Assembly: GCA_963847345.1 (NCBI GenBank)
Contig: CAWJZU010000042.1
Location: forward strand, 1-64,000
Origin: DATARH01 sp963847345
Lineage (GTDB): Bacteria > Pseudomonadota > Alphaproteobacteria > ATCC43930 > CGMCC-115725
Direction of reading: 5' to 3'
DNA length: 64,000 nt
Made by a program: the position numbers and the translations under genes. Positions 47,446 through 55,973 of this stretch are shown here, in pieces. Under the pieces are notes generated by a model. It worked only from the letters and a program-made list of their open reading frames with translations. It was not told the DNA's origin and made no database searches. Position 1 is the first letter of the stretch. Each line of letters begins with the position of its first letter.

Positions 47446-48504
47446 ATGCTCGGCGGACAGACCAAGAAGTTGCTTCGCGCGCTTGCCGGAGAAAGGTTCG
47501 AAACCCCGCCCTGGTGGCTGATGCGGCAGGCCGGCCGATACCTTCCGGAATACCGAGCCTTGCGAGCGCGCGCCGGCGGTTTCGTCGAATTCTGTCTGAC
47601 CCCCGATCTCGCGGCAGAGGCAACCCTGCAGCCGGTGTGCCGCTTCGGCATGGATGCTGCGATCCTGTTCGCCGATATCCTGCTGATCGCACAGGCGCTT
47701 GGGCAGCGTCTCGAATTCGGGGACGATGGCCCGGTCCTCGACCGGCTTGACGAGAGCGGCGGCATCGGGCGGCTCAGCCTCGCTGGAATGGCGTTGCTCG
47801 ACCCGGTTTACGAGACCGTGCGCCTGGTGCGTCACGGTCTGCCGGACGGGGCCGCGCTGATCGGGTTTGCCGGAGCGCCGTGGACCGTCGCCACCTACAT
47901 GGTGGAGGGTGGTGCGAGCCGGGACTTCCGACTGACGCGAAGCTGGGCGTATCGCGACCCGAGCGGCTTCGCCGCGTTGAGCGCGCTGATCTCTGAGGCC
48001 AGCATCGCCTATTTGTCGCATCAGATTGAAGCGGGCGCCGAGGCGGTGCAGCTGTTCGACAGCTGGGCCGGGGTGTTGCCGGAACGCGAATTCGAGAACT
48101 GGGTCATCGCGCCGACCCGGCGGATTGCCGCCGCGCTCAAGGAACGGTTTTCGTCAGTGCCGGTGATCGGGTTTCCGCGCTGCGCCGGGCTGCTCGCCGA
48201 GCGCTACGCGGCGGAAAGCGGCGTTGACGCTGTCGCCCTCGACACGACCGTGCCGGCAAGGTTTGCGCGCGACAGACTGCAGCCGTGCCTCCCCGTACAG
48301 GGCAATCTTGACCCGATCGCGCTGCTGGTTGGCGGCGCGGCGATGGAGAGCGCCGTGGCGGATATCCGCAGCGCGCTCGGGGATGGACCGTTCGTGTTCA
48401 ATCTCGGTCACGGCATCCTGCCCCAGACGCCGCCGGAGCACGTCGCTGCTCTTGCCAAGCTTCTCACCGAGCCGGTTGTCGTGAACCGGGAGGGCACGGG
48501 CTGA
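47446..48504 (+). CDS. hemE: Uroporphyrinogen decarboxylase
   Basis: The 352-residue product starts at ATG 47446, right of the presumed origin. The N-terminal PPWWLMRQAGRYLPEYRALR signature, the ILFADILLIAQALG segment, FAGAPWTVATYMVEGG and the C-terminal NLGHGILPQTPPEHVAAL are all typical. HemE decarboxylates uroporphyrinogen III to coproporphyrinogen III. hemH begins 1 bp after its stop, followed by hemJ, forming a haem operon. Confidence 0.96.
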   Translation: MLGGQTKKLLRALAGERFETPPWWLMRQAGRYLPEYRALRARAGGFVEFCLTPDLAAEATLQPVCRFGMDAAILFADILLIAQALGQRLEFGDDGPVLDRLDESGGIGRLSLAGMALLDPVYETVRLVRHGLPDGAALIGFAGAPWTVATYMVEGGASRDFRLTRSWAYRDPSGFAALSALISEASIAYLSHQIEAGAEAVQLFDSWAGVLPEREFENWVIAPTRRIAAALKERFSSVPVIGFPRCAGLLAERYAAESGVDAVALDTTVPARFARDRLQPCLPVQGNLDPIALLVGGAAMESAVADIRSALGDGPFVFNLGHGILPQTPPEHVAALAKLLTEPVVVNREGTG

Positions 48505-48505
48505 G

Positions 48506-49504
48506 GTGACGCGCCGCGCTGTCGTGCTGATGAATTTGGGCGGGCCCGATTCGCTCGAGGCGGTGCGCCCGTTTCTCTTCAATCTGTTCAGCGATAAGGC
48601 GATCATCCGCCTGCCCGCGCCGCTGCGGCTGCCGCTCGCTGCGCTGATCGCGTCTCGCCGGGCGCCTACAGCGCGAGAGATTTATGCGCAACTCGGCGGC
48701 GCCTCGCCGCTTCTCGCCAACACGCAGACGCAGGCGCGCGTGCTGGAAGGCGAACTGGGCAGGCAGGAACCCGGTGTCGTCAATCGCTGCTTTGTTGCAA
48801 TGCGCTATTGGCGCCCGCTGACAGCGGCGGTGGTGTCCGACGTCAAGGAGTGGTCGCCGGACGAGATCGTGCTGCTGCCGCTCTACCCGCAGTTCTCGAC
48901 CACCACGACGCAATCCTCCCTGACCGCCTGGGCGCGCGAGGCAAGGCGGCAACGCCTCGACGTGCCGACCCGGAGCGTCCGGTCCTATCCCGAAGCATTC
49001 GGTTTCATCGCGGCGCTCTCGGCCTCGACCCGCGATGCTCTCGATGCGGCCCGCGCCGACCCGTATCCGGTCCGGCTGCTGCTCAGCGCACATGGGCTGC
49101 CGGAGAAGATTGTCAAATCCGGCGATCCCTATCCGCGGGAGGTTGCGTTAACGGCCGCCGCATTGTCGCGGGCGCTTGACCGGCCGGGTATCGATTCGGT
49201 CGTGTGCTATCAGAGCCGGGTCGGCCCGCTGGCCTGGATCGGACCGTCGGCTGAAGAGGAATTGCAGCGAGCCGGTCGCGATAACGTCGGCGTTATCGTC
49301 GTGCCGATCTCGTTCGTCTCGGAGCACTCGGAAACCTTGGTCGAGCTCGATCGCGAGTATCGTCAGGTCGCGGAACGGATCGGCGTTCCGTCCTATCGCC
49401 GCGTACCGACCGTCGGTGCCGACCCCCGGTTCGTCGCCGCGCTTGCCGATCTGGTTCGCGGGGCCGCCGCGCAGCCGAGGGCGGCGCGAGCGATTCCGGC
49501 GTGA
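48506..49504 (+). CDS. hemH: Ferrochelatase
   Basis: The 332-residue product starts at GTG 48506. Seen are VVLMNLGGPDSLEAVRPFLF at the N-terminus, VVSDVKEWSPDEIVLLPLYP, LLLSAHGLPEKIVKSGDPY (with the metal-binding His) and VIVVPISFVSEHSETLVELD. HemH inserts iron into protoporphyrin IX. hemJ overlaps its stop by 4 bp (GTGA). Downstream of hemE by 1 bp. Confidence 0.95.
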   Translation: MTRRAVVLMNLGGPDSLEAVRPFLFNLFSDKAIIRLPAPLRLPLAALIASRRAPTAREIYAQLGGASPLLANTQTQARVLEGELGRQEPGVVNRCFVAMRYWRPLTAAVVSDVKEWSPDEIVLLPLYPQFSTTTTQSSLTAWAREARRQRLDVPTRSVRSYPEAFGFIAALSASTRDALDAARADPYPVRLLLSAHGLPEKIVKSGDPYPREVALTAAALSRALDRPGIDSVVCYQSRVGPLAWIGPSAEEELQRAGRDNVGVIVVPISFVSEHSETLVELDREYRQVAERIGVPSYRRVPTVGADPRFVAALADLVRGAAAQPRAARAIPA

Positions 49505-49950
49505 GCGGCTTTCTTGTCGCCGCCTATCCCTGGCTGAAGGCGCTGCATATTATCGCGATCATCGCCTGGATGGCCGGGCTGCTGTATCTGCCTCGGCTCT
49601 ATGTGTATCACGCGGACGTCCCACCCGGCTCCCGCCGTGCCGCGATGCTTGAAATCATGGAGCGGCGCCTGTTGCAGGGCATTATGCTGCCGTCCCTGGT
49701 AATGACCTATACGTTTGGCGGCCTGCTGCTGTCGGTGCCAGGTGCGGTCGACTGGCGTCAGGGCTGGATCTGGACGAAGCTCGCGCTGGTGTTGCTGTTG
49801 ACGGTGTTTCACGTGAAACTAGCGCGCTGGCGGCGTGACTTTGTCGCTGGAAGATTCACGAAGACGTCACGATTTTATCGGATGGTCAACGAGATCCCGA
49901 CCGTCATCATGATCGCGATCGTGCTGCTGGTCGTTCTGAAGCCGTTTTGA
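49501..49950 (+). CDS. hemJ: Protoporphyrinogen oxidase HemJ
   Basis: The 149-residue product begins at GTG 49501 within the hemH stop. Four membrane helices are visible; YPWLKALHIIAIIAWMAGLL with the conserved His, LPRLYVYH, LLQGIMLPSLVMTYTFGGLL and RRDFVAG ... RFYRMVNEIPTV are HemJ features. HemJ oxidises protoporphyrinogen IX to protoporphyrin IX in many alphaproteobacteria, so hemE-hemJ-hemH gives three late haem steps in one unit. Confidence 0.93.
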   Translation: MSGFLVAAYPWLKALHIIAIIAWMAGLLYLPRLYVYHADVPPGSRRAAMLEIMERRLLQGIMLPSLVMTYTFGGLLLSVPGAVDWRQGWIWTKLALVLLLTVFHVKLARWRRDFVAGRFTKTSRFYRMVNEIPTVIMIAIVLLVVLKPF

Positions 49951-49990
49951 TTCCCGCGCCGGGCGTGAACTCAGCCCCTTGCAATCTTGT

Positions 49991-50019
49991 TTGACTTGCA
50001 TACCTTGGTCGAGTAAAGG
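49991..50019 (+). promoter_or_regulatory. Candidate housekeeping promoter of rho
   Basis: TTGACT (49991-49996) and TAAAGG (50014-50019) are separated by 17 bp, matching sigma-70-like spacing for alphaproteobacteria. The transcript would carry a leader of about 125 nt before the rho ATG. Confidence 0.5.
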
Positions 50020-50067
50020 ACCGACACCGCAGATCGGTCTTCTTTCACCTCAAAAAGACCCGAAAAT

Positions 50068-50086
50068 CACCCGCTTTTGGCGGGTG
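50068..50086 (+). promoter_or_regulatory. GC hairpin in the rho leader
   Basis: CACCCGC (50068-50074) and GCGGGTG (50080-50086) form a perfect 7-bp stem with a TTTTG loop, about 70 bp before the rho start. There is no T tract after it, so it is not a simple terminator. Rho autoregulates through its leader in E. coli; a similar role is possible here. Confidence 0.45.
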
Positions 50087-50153
50087 TCGGCGGCACAGGC
50101 CTCCGAGCCGGGCTCCTTCCCTCTCCGTCTTCCCTCTCGAAACGCGATACACG

Positions 50154-51411
50154 ATGAATCTCCAGGAACTGAAGCGGAAGTCTCCGGCAGAGCTGTTGGC
50201 TTTTGCCGAAGAGCTGCAGATCGAGAACGCCTCCTCGCTGCGCAAGCAGGACATGATGTTCACGGTCCTGAAGCAGCTCGCCGAAAATGACGTGCCGATT
50301 ACCGGCGATGGCGTTCTCGAAGTCTTGTCGGACGGGTTCGGCTTTCTACGCTCGCCGGAGGCGAACTATTTGCCTGGCCCCGACGATATTTATGTCAGCC
50401 CGAACCAGGTGCGGCGCTTCGGTCTGCGGACCGGCGATACGGTCGAGGGCCAGATCCGCTCGCCGCGCGATGGCGAGCGCTATTTCGCGCTGCTCAAGAT
50501 CAACCGAATCAATTTCGAGGAACCCGACCGGCTTCGCCATCGGATCAATTTCGACAACCTGACGCCGCTCTATCCCGAGGAGAAGATCCAGCTCGAACTG
50601 GACGATCCGAGCCGGCGCGACCTGACGACCCGGGTGCTCGACCTGATCACGCCGCTCGGCAAGGGGCAGCGGGCGCTGATCGTGTCGCCGCCGCGGACCG
50701 GGAAGACCGTGATGCTGCAGAACATCGCGCATGCGCTGGCGCGCAACCACCCCGAAGTCTATCTGATCGTGCTGCTGATCGACGAGCGGCCCGAGGAAGT
50801 CACCGACATGGCCCGCTCGGTCAAGGGCGAGGTCGTCAGCTCAACCTTCGACGAACCGGCAACGCGGCACGTATCGGTCGCCGAGATGGTCATCGAGAAG
50901 GCCAAGCGCCTCGTCGAGCACAAGCGCGACGTCGTGATCCTGCTCGAACTCGATCACCCGCCTGGCGCGCGCCTACAACACGGTCGTTCCGTCCTCGGGC
51001 AAGGTGCTGACCGGCGGCGTCGACGCCAACGCCTTGCAGCGGCCGAAGCGGTTTTTCGGCGCGGCGCGCAACATCGAGGAAGGCGGCTCCTTGACGATCA
51101 TCGCCACCGCGCTGATCGATACCGGGTCGCGCATGGACGAGGTGATCTTCGAGGAATTCAAGGGCACCGGTAATTCGGAAATCGTGCTCGACCGCAAGGT
51201 CGCCGACAAGCGCACCTTCCCGGCGCTCGACATCACAAAGTCCGGCACCCGCAAGGAGGAGCTGCTGGTCGATCGCGGGGTCCTGTCGAAAATGTGGGTT
51301 CTGCGCCGCGTGCTGATGCCGATGGGCACCAGTGACGGCCTCGAATTCCTGATCAACAAGCTGAAGGAATCGAAGAACAATTCCGAGTTCTTCGACGCGA
51401 TGAACACGTAA
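50154..51411 (+). CDS. rho: Transcription termination factor Rho, one frameshift
   Basis: ATG 50154 opens MNLQELKRKSPAELLAFAEE. The RNA-binding domain (DGFGFLRSPEANYLPGPDDI), Walker A SPPRTGKTVMLQNIAHALA and ERPEEVTDMARSVKGEV follow. One extra base near 50948 (CTCGAACTCGATC should be CTCGACTCGATC) turns VVILLDSITRLARAYNTVVP into noise; the frame resumes and ends FLINKLKESKNNSEFFDAMN. Corrected length is about 419 residues, as usual for Rho. Rho is essential in most bacteria, so the break is almost certainly an error in the sequence. Confidence 0.93.
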
Positions 51412-51491
51412 CGCCAGTCACGCTTGTGTTCTGACAGGCGGATTCACCACGTTGTCTTCGCCGAACTCGGCGCCCTGACGGAACGAGCGGA

Positions 51492-53268
51492 TTAGTTCTC
51501 CGGCAGACCAGCGCGGCGCAGGCCCACCGCAAAGAGTTCGAACACTTCGGGAGCCAGCGCAGGGGCAAGCGCTGCGCGATAGCGGGCGATCGTCAGCCGG
51601 GGGTCAATCGCCAGAACCCGTTTCAGTTCCGCGCGCGCCTCGCCGAGCCGGCCGAGATGGGCATAGGCGGCCGTCTTGACGCGCATCGCCGTGATGAGGC
51701 GCGGTTGGTCGTGCAAAGCGCGGTCGGCCCATTCGATTGCCTCTTCGAAGCGCTTTGCGGCGATATGCGTAAGCGCGATGCTGATGGTGCTGAGATAGTC
51801 GATCGGGTCGAACGGATTCAGCCGCCGGGCGCGATCAAGGGCTTCGATTGCCGCGTCGGGCCGATTGCGCAGCGTAAGCAGGTTCCCTTTCACCACCCAA
51901 GCCATCGCGGCGTTGGGATTGAGGGTCACCGCGCGATCGAGCATCGCCTCGGCCACTGGCACCTCGCCTGCGAGCAGAAACAGCGTGTACCCCGCTCGCC
52001 ACAACGTCTCGGTGTCGTCGCGCGCCATTTCCAGTGCCTGCCGCGCCAGACGAATGGCCTCGGCCATATCGGCCTCCGACAGCGCGCCCCAGCCTTGGAA
52101 CCGCTGGGCCGAACGACACCAGCCGATCATTGCCGCTGCCAGCGCATAGATAGGGTCACTTGCCAATGCCTGCCGGGCAAGTGCAACAGCCTCGGCAAAT
52201 CCCTCTTCCGACCAACGGTTGAACTGTGCGAGCGCGCGCAAATAGAGGTCGTAGGCGTTAAGGCTCCCTGTCGGTTTGCGCTCGGCGCGATCGATCTCTG
52301 ACTGGCGCAGCTTCGGTTCGATCGCGGCCGCAACACTCGAAGCCACTTGATCCTGCAGGTCGAAGATGTCGTCGAGGGAGCCGCCGAAGCGGTCGGCCCA
52401 GATATGGGCGCTGGTTGCGGTGTCGATCAGCTGGCCGGTGATGCGTACCCGGTTGCCGGCCTTACCGCACGCTGCCCTCTAGCACGTAACGCACGCCCAA
52501 TTCCTGTGCCATCTGCTTCACATCGACCGCCTTGCCTTTGTAGGTGAAGGCGGAATTGCGCGCGATCACGAACAGCCACGGTAGCCGGGCGATTGCTGTC
52601 GTGATCTCCTCGACCATCCCGTCGGCGAAATATTCCTGCTCCGGGTCGCCGCTCATGTTCTGGAACGGCAGTACCACGAGCGAGGGCTTTTCGGGCAGCG
52701 GCAAGGACGGCTTTTCGATCGGTCTTGCCGGCGCGGTGGCGTCGAGACGAACGGCGAAGACGCGCACCGGCCGCGCGATGTTCTTGACTTGCTGCTCGCC
52801 CAGATCATCGAAGGCAAAATCGAGCTTGTCGCGGACCTCGTCGTATACGACTCGGCTGACGCAGATGCCGCCAGGTTCGGCGAGACCTTCGAGACGGGCG
52901 GCGAGATTGACCCCGTCGCCGAAAATGTCGCCGTCCTCGACGATGATGTCGCCCTGGTGGATGCCGACGCGGAATTCGATGCGTTTGTCGGCGGGGACGT
53001 CGGCGTTGCGCTCCGCCATTGCGCGCTGCACCTCGACCGAACAGCGCACCGCGCCGACGACGCTGGCGAATTCGATCAGCAGCCCGTCGCCCAGCGTCTT
53101 GACGATGCGGCCCAGGTGCTCCTTGATCTTCGGATCGCTCAGGTCATGCCGGATCGCGCGCAGCGCCGCGAGCGTGCCTTCCTCGTCCCGGCCCATCAGA
53201 CGCGAGTAGCCCGCGACATCGACGGCAACGATCGCCGCGAGACGGCGCTCGACCCGCTCCACGCCCAT
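51492..53268 (-). CDS. Class III adenylate/guanylate cyclase with C-terminal TPR region, one frameshift
   Basis: From ATG 53268 (MGVERVERRLAAIVAVDVAG) the product has a CHD cyclase domain (about residues 8-180: YSRLMGRDEEGT, KTLGDGLLIEFASVVGAVRC, FRVGIHQGDIIVEDGDIFGD, GVNLAARLEGLAEPGGICVS), a LPFQNMSGDPEQEYFADGMV linker shared with a common alphaproteobacterial family, and TPR repeats (LARQALASDPIYALAAAMIG, AIEALDRARRLNPFDPIDYL). An extra T in GTGCGGTAAGGCC (near 52464) makes a false stop after LEGSVR. Corrected length is about 590 residues. The domain makes cAMP or cGMP; regulation by the TPR part is inferred. It lies beyond rho, where other alphaproteobacteria have mnmE/mnmG. Confidence 0.85.
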
Positions 53269-53423
53269 GTTCTGGCGCACTCCTCAGTTGGGCATATCCT
53301 ACATTCTGTCGCGCTGCGGCGATAGATTTCGCCCGGAGGCCGCTCGATGCGCTGCTCTGCGTCTATCGCGCTCGATGGTAGGTTTGTGGAACGTCGTCCT
53401 GTTGCAACATTTTAGAACGGCAG

Positions 53424-53455
53424 GAATGCCCGGCACAAAGGCCGGGCATTCTTTT
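53424..53455 (+). terminator. Perfect 11-bp hairpin with T-run, oriented plus
   Basis: GAATGCCCGGC (53424-53434) and GCCGGGCATTC (53441-53451) form a perfect 11-bp stem with a 6-nt loop, then TTTT on the plus strand. It lies 25 bp downstream of the minus-strand SelW-like stop, but its T-run serves plus-strand transcripts; on the minus strand there is no U-run. It may end an unknown plus-strand transcript, or act as a processing stem for the SelW-like mRNA. Confidence 0.6.
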
Positions 53456-53479
53456 ACTGGTAATCACAAACCGCCGGCC

Positions 53480-53698
53480 CTAACCGCCTGCTCCGATCGC
53501 CTCGACTTCCTCGTCGGTCGGGAATGTCCCGGTCTGCTTCTTCGAATAGGCGAGCCGCCCATCGACGGTTATGTCGAAGACACCGGCCACCCCGGGCACC
53601 AACTCGACCTCGGCCCCATAACGCTCCAGTATTGCCCTCGCACGGAGGGCGCGCGGTTCATAGTTTCAAGGCTTGCACCACTCGATCCTGACCTTCAT
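53480..53698 (-). CDS. SelW/Rdx-family selenoprotein (CxxU), in-frame UGA
   Basis: ATG 53698 follows AAGGAGGAT with 6 bp spacing and the frame reads 72 codons to TAG (53482-53480), interrupted by one TGA at codon 11 (53668-53666). Reading TGA as selenocysteine (U) gives MKVRIEWCKPUNYEPRALRA, then AILERYGAEVELVPGVAGVF, DITVDGRLAYSKKQTGTFPT and DEEVEAIGAGG. This is the complete thioredoxin-like SelW/SelT/SelH (Rdx) fold, with the redox motif C-x-x-C replaced by C-K-P-U. A hairpin at 53634-53650 sits at the right distance for a bacterial SECIS. The family length (70-100) fits. Function is thought to be redox. Alternatives are a Cys-to-stop mutation or a sequencing error. The gene is divergent from a VOC-family gene. 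Confidence 0.85.
53634..53650 (-). promoter_or_regulatory. Candidate bacterial SECIS hairpin for the SelW-like gene
   Basis: On the mRNA, 15 nt after the UGA, GCCCUC (53650-53645) pairs perfectly with GAGGGC (53639-53634) around the 5-nt loop CGUGC. The loop starts 21 nt after UGA, within the known window for SelB-recognised elements (about 16-37 nt), and has a G among its first two bases, as bacterial SECIS loops do. Confidence 0.75.
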
Positions 53699-53877
53699 CC
53701 GATCCTCCTTTGCCGATGAGCGGCATCGGCGAGGTTAGCATGCCCGGCGTGACGTGACAGCACCGGATGCCGCGAAGCGTCGGCCGGCGCGTGCGCTTGT
53801 CGTGACGCTGGCGGCTGGGCCGATGTTTTCCATCGCGCCGCGCTCGGGCATAATGCGCGAAACTCGAGGAGACCCAA

Positions 53878-54804
53878 ATGCTGCCCACCCCCGGCTTCCA
53901 CCATCTGCATCTGAATTCGGTTGATCCCGACGCCGCGCTCGATTTTTACGTCCGCCAGTTTTCGAGCACAAAAAAAGGCAGCTGGGGCGGCCATAAGGCA
54001 CTGTTCTCGCCGAATGACGTGATGATCCTGTTCGACAAGGTCGATGCGCCGCCGCCAATCCTGCCGCAGAGCGCGATCTGGCATTTCGGCTGGCATGTCA
54101 CCGATGCGCAGCAGACCGTCCGCGATTTCCGCCGGCGACCCGATGTCGTGATGCGGCCGCTCTACACAAGTGACGAGGGCGAGAGTGTGCTGATCAGCAG
54201 CGACACCTGGCCGGGCGAAGCCGGCGCGCTCGGCCGCACCAGGGCCGAGATCGCCGAGGCGCGCGCCCGCGACATCCAGCCGACCCGCAAGGGCGGTTTT
54301 GCCTATATGTCGGGCGGCCCCGAGGACGCGCTGTTCGAGATCGCCGGCGACTACCCGTCCGAGCGCTTCAACCACGTGCATATGTGGCACGAGCACCCGT
54401 TTTGCGCGCTTCTCTGGTACAAGACACACCTCAACGCGCCGGTGCGCGCCGGCTTCCCCGACACCGACCTGACCGAGGCGAATTGCGTTGTGCCGCGCGG
54501 CGAGGACCGCACCTGGCCGGCGCTCAACCGCGAAGGCATGTTCCGCACGCCGCGCGCCGGCGTCGAATTCGGCGATGTCGTGCTGACCTGGTATGCCAAC
54601 CAGGGCAGCGAGCCTCTCGTCTCGAGCCGCGGCCAGATGCAGGACCATATCGGTCTGTCGGTCGCCGATCTCGACGCATGGATCGACAAGCTGAAAGGGG
54701 AGAGGATCACGTTCCTCGACGGCCCGTACCGGCTCGGCGAGACGCGCGCCGTCATGATCGAAGGCCCGAGCCGCGAAACCATCGAACTGGTCGAGATCCG
54801 TTAA
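53878..54804 (+). CDS. VOC-family (glyoxalase/extradiol-type) protein, two-module
   Basis: The 308-residue product starts at ATG 53878 behind GAGGAGA. Two VOC modules are seen: FHHLHLNSVDPDAALDFYVR at the N-terminus (metal-ligand His) and MQDHIGLSVADLDAWIDKLK near residue 260, with FNHVHMWHEHPFCALLWYKT in the middle. The C-terminus ends ETIELVEIR with a metal-ligand Glu. Substrate unknown. It is divergent from the selenoprotein gene, with a 179-bp shared gap. Confidence 0.85.
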   Translation: MLPTPGFHHLHLNSVDPDAALDFYVRQFSSTKKGSWGGHKALFSPNDVMILFDKVDAPPPILPQSAIWHFGWHVTDAQQTVRDFRRRPDVVMRPLYTSDEGESVLISSDTWPGEAGALGRTRAEIAEARARDIQPTRKGGFAYMSGGPEDALFEIAGDYPSERFNHVHMWHEHPFCALLWYKTHLNAPVRAGFPDTDLTEANCVVPRGEDRTWPALNREGMFRTPRAGVEFGDVVLTWYANQGSEPLVSSRGQMQDHIGLSVADLDAWIDKLKGERITFLDGPYRLGETRAVMIEGPSRETIELVEIR

Positions 54805-54892
54805 ATCCCGACGCCCGGCCCGGAATCGCCGGAACCTGCCGTATGGCCGTCCTGTTGTTAGCTCAGGCTAAACCAATGATAGGGGTGTCCCT

Positions 54893-55078
54893 GTGGACAG
54901 CGAACGCATCAAAGGCGGCGTCAAGAAGGCAACCGGCGCCATAAAGGACAAGGTCGGCCAGATGACTGGCGACCGTGACATGGAAGCCGAAGGCAAGGCC
55001 GATAAGGCCGAAGGTCGGGTACGCAGTGCGGTCGGTCACGCCAAGGACGCGGCTCGCGAAGTCGTCGGCAAGAAATAA
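54893..55078 (+). CDS. CsbD-family stress protein
   Basis: A 61-residue ORF starts at GTG 54893. KGGVKKATGAIKDKVGQMTG and AEGKADKAEGRVRSAVGHAK show the CsbD pattern of Gly/Lys/Ala-rich amphipathic helices. CsbD-like proteins are induced by general stress in many bacteria; no mechanism is known. A tiny membrane-peptide gene follows 31 bp later in the same direction. Confidence 0.85.
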   Translation: MDSERIKGGVKKATGAIKDKVGQMTGDRDMEAEGKADKAEGRVRSAVGHAKDAAREVVGKK

Positions 55079-55109
55079 CGGCTCATCTCACAACATAGGA
55101 GAAACTGAT

Positions 55110-55187
55110 ATGGGCCGAGGGATTCTTCTTTGGCTGCTCGGGATTCCGATTCCGATCATTATCCTTATCCTGCTGTTCTGGCACTAG
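55110..55187 (+). CDS. 25-residue membrane microprotein
   Basis: ATG 55110 is preceded by AGGAGA (55097-55102) and the frame ends at TAG 55185-55187. MGRGILLWLLGIPIPIIILI followed by LLFWH is a single hydrophobic helix with a basic N-terminus, so it should insert in the membrane. Near-identical peptides, often next to CsbD genes in rhizobia and relatives, are annotated as hypothetical. The Shine-Dalgarno and its compact sequence support it. Confidence 0.7.
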   Translation: MGRGILLWLLGIPIPIIILILLFWH

Positions 55188-55225
55188 CCGGAGCCAAAGC
55201 CGGATCTACCACCTTCATTGCAGTT

Positions 55226-55248
55226 ATGGCCGGGCTTGCCCCGGCCAT
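55226..55248. repeat. Perfect palindromic repeat (REP-like)
   Basis: ATGGCCGGG (55226-55234) and CCCGGCCAT (55240-55248) are a perfect 9-bp inverted repeat around CTTGC. Its arms resemble those of the palindrome near 10131-10150 and of many alphaproteobacterial extragenic repeats. Confidence 0.65.
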
Positions 55249-55352
55249 CTCTATTTGGGCCCGAAGAGCGCCTCTCTTGTCGCGGCCCGCCGGCGGGTCT
55301 AGCGTCTCCCCGTCGCACAGCACATCGTCGCATAGCGCAGGGAGAACCCCCG

Positions 55353-55973
55353 ATGATCGTCGAAATCCGCACCTACACGCTGCAGCCCGGCACGACACCG
55401 CAATTCGAGGATCGTTTCGCGCAGGCGCTGCCGGCCCGCGCCAAGGTATCCCCGCTCGCCGCGTTCTGGCACAGTGAGGTCGGGCCGCTGAACCAGGTGA
55501 TCCATGTCTGGCCCTACGAGGATCTCGAGGAACGCACGCAGAAGCGCGCCGAGGCATTGAAGCTCGAGGGCTGGCCGCCAAACACGCGCGAATTCGTCGT
55601 CGAGCAGAAGAGCCAGATTTATATCCCGGCGCCGTTCTCGCCGAAGCTCGAACCGCGTCAACTCGGCGGCCTTTACGAGATCCGCGTCTACACGATGCGG
55701 CCCGGCGCGATACCGGAGCAGATCGAGCGTTGGTCCGCTCAGATCGGCGAGCGCACCAAGCTGTCGCCGCTCGCCTTCGCCGGGCACTCCGAACTCGGCG
55801 AATTGAACCTGTGGTGCCACATCTGGGCCTACAAGGACGCTGCCGAGCGCTTCGCGGTGCGCGAGAAGGCGCGGCGTGAGGGCATCTGGCCGCCGCGGGG
55901 CGGCACTCCCGGGCGAATGATCAAACAGGAAAACATGCTGGTGGTCCCGGCGTCGTTCTCGCCGCTCCGCTAG
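55353..55973 (+). CDS. NIPSNAP-family protein
   Basis: The 206-residue product starts at ATG 55353 after AGGGAG. It contains two NIPSNAP (dimeric alpha/beta barrel) repeats, each beginning with VEIRTYTLQPGTTPQFEDRF (residue 3) and YEIRVYTMRPGAIPEQIERW (residue 110), and NQVIHVWPYEDLEERTQKRA / LNLWCHIWAYKDAAERF. The family is named for eukaryotic proteins; bacterial members are of unknown function. Pattern WHSEVGPLNQV and AGHSELGELN matches between the repeats. Confidence 0.88.
   Translation: MIVEIRTYTLQPGTTPQFEDRFAQALPARAKVSPLAAFWHSEVGPLNQVIHVWPYEDLEERTQKRAEALKLEGWPPNTREFVVEQKSQIYIPAPFSPKLEPRQLGGLYEIRVYTMRPGAIPEQIERWSAQIGERTKLSPLAFAGHSELGELNLWCHIWAYKDAAERFAVREKARREGIWPPRGGTPGRMIKQENMLVVPASFSPLR

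Noticed and set aside
50948..50960. Programmed ribosomal frameshift in rho
   Set aside because: There is no slippery heptamer or downstream pseudoknot, and the same 13-mer occurs at an unrelated break in phoD; a sequence error is simpler.
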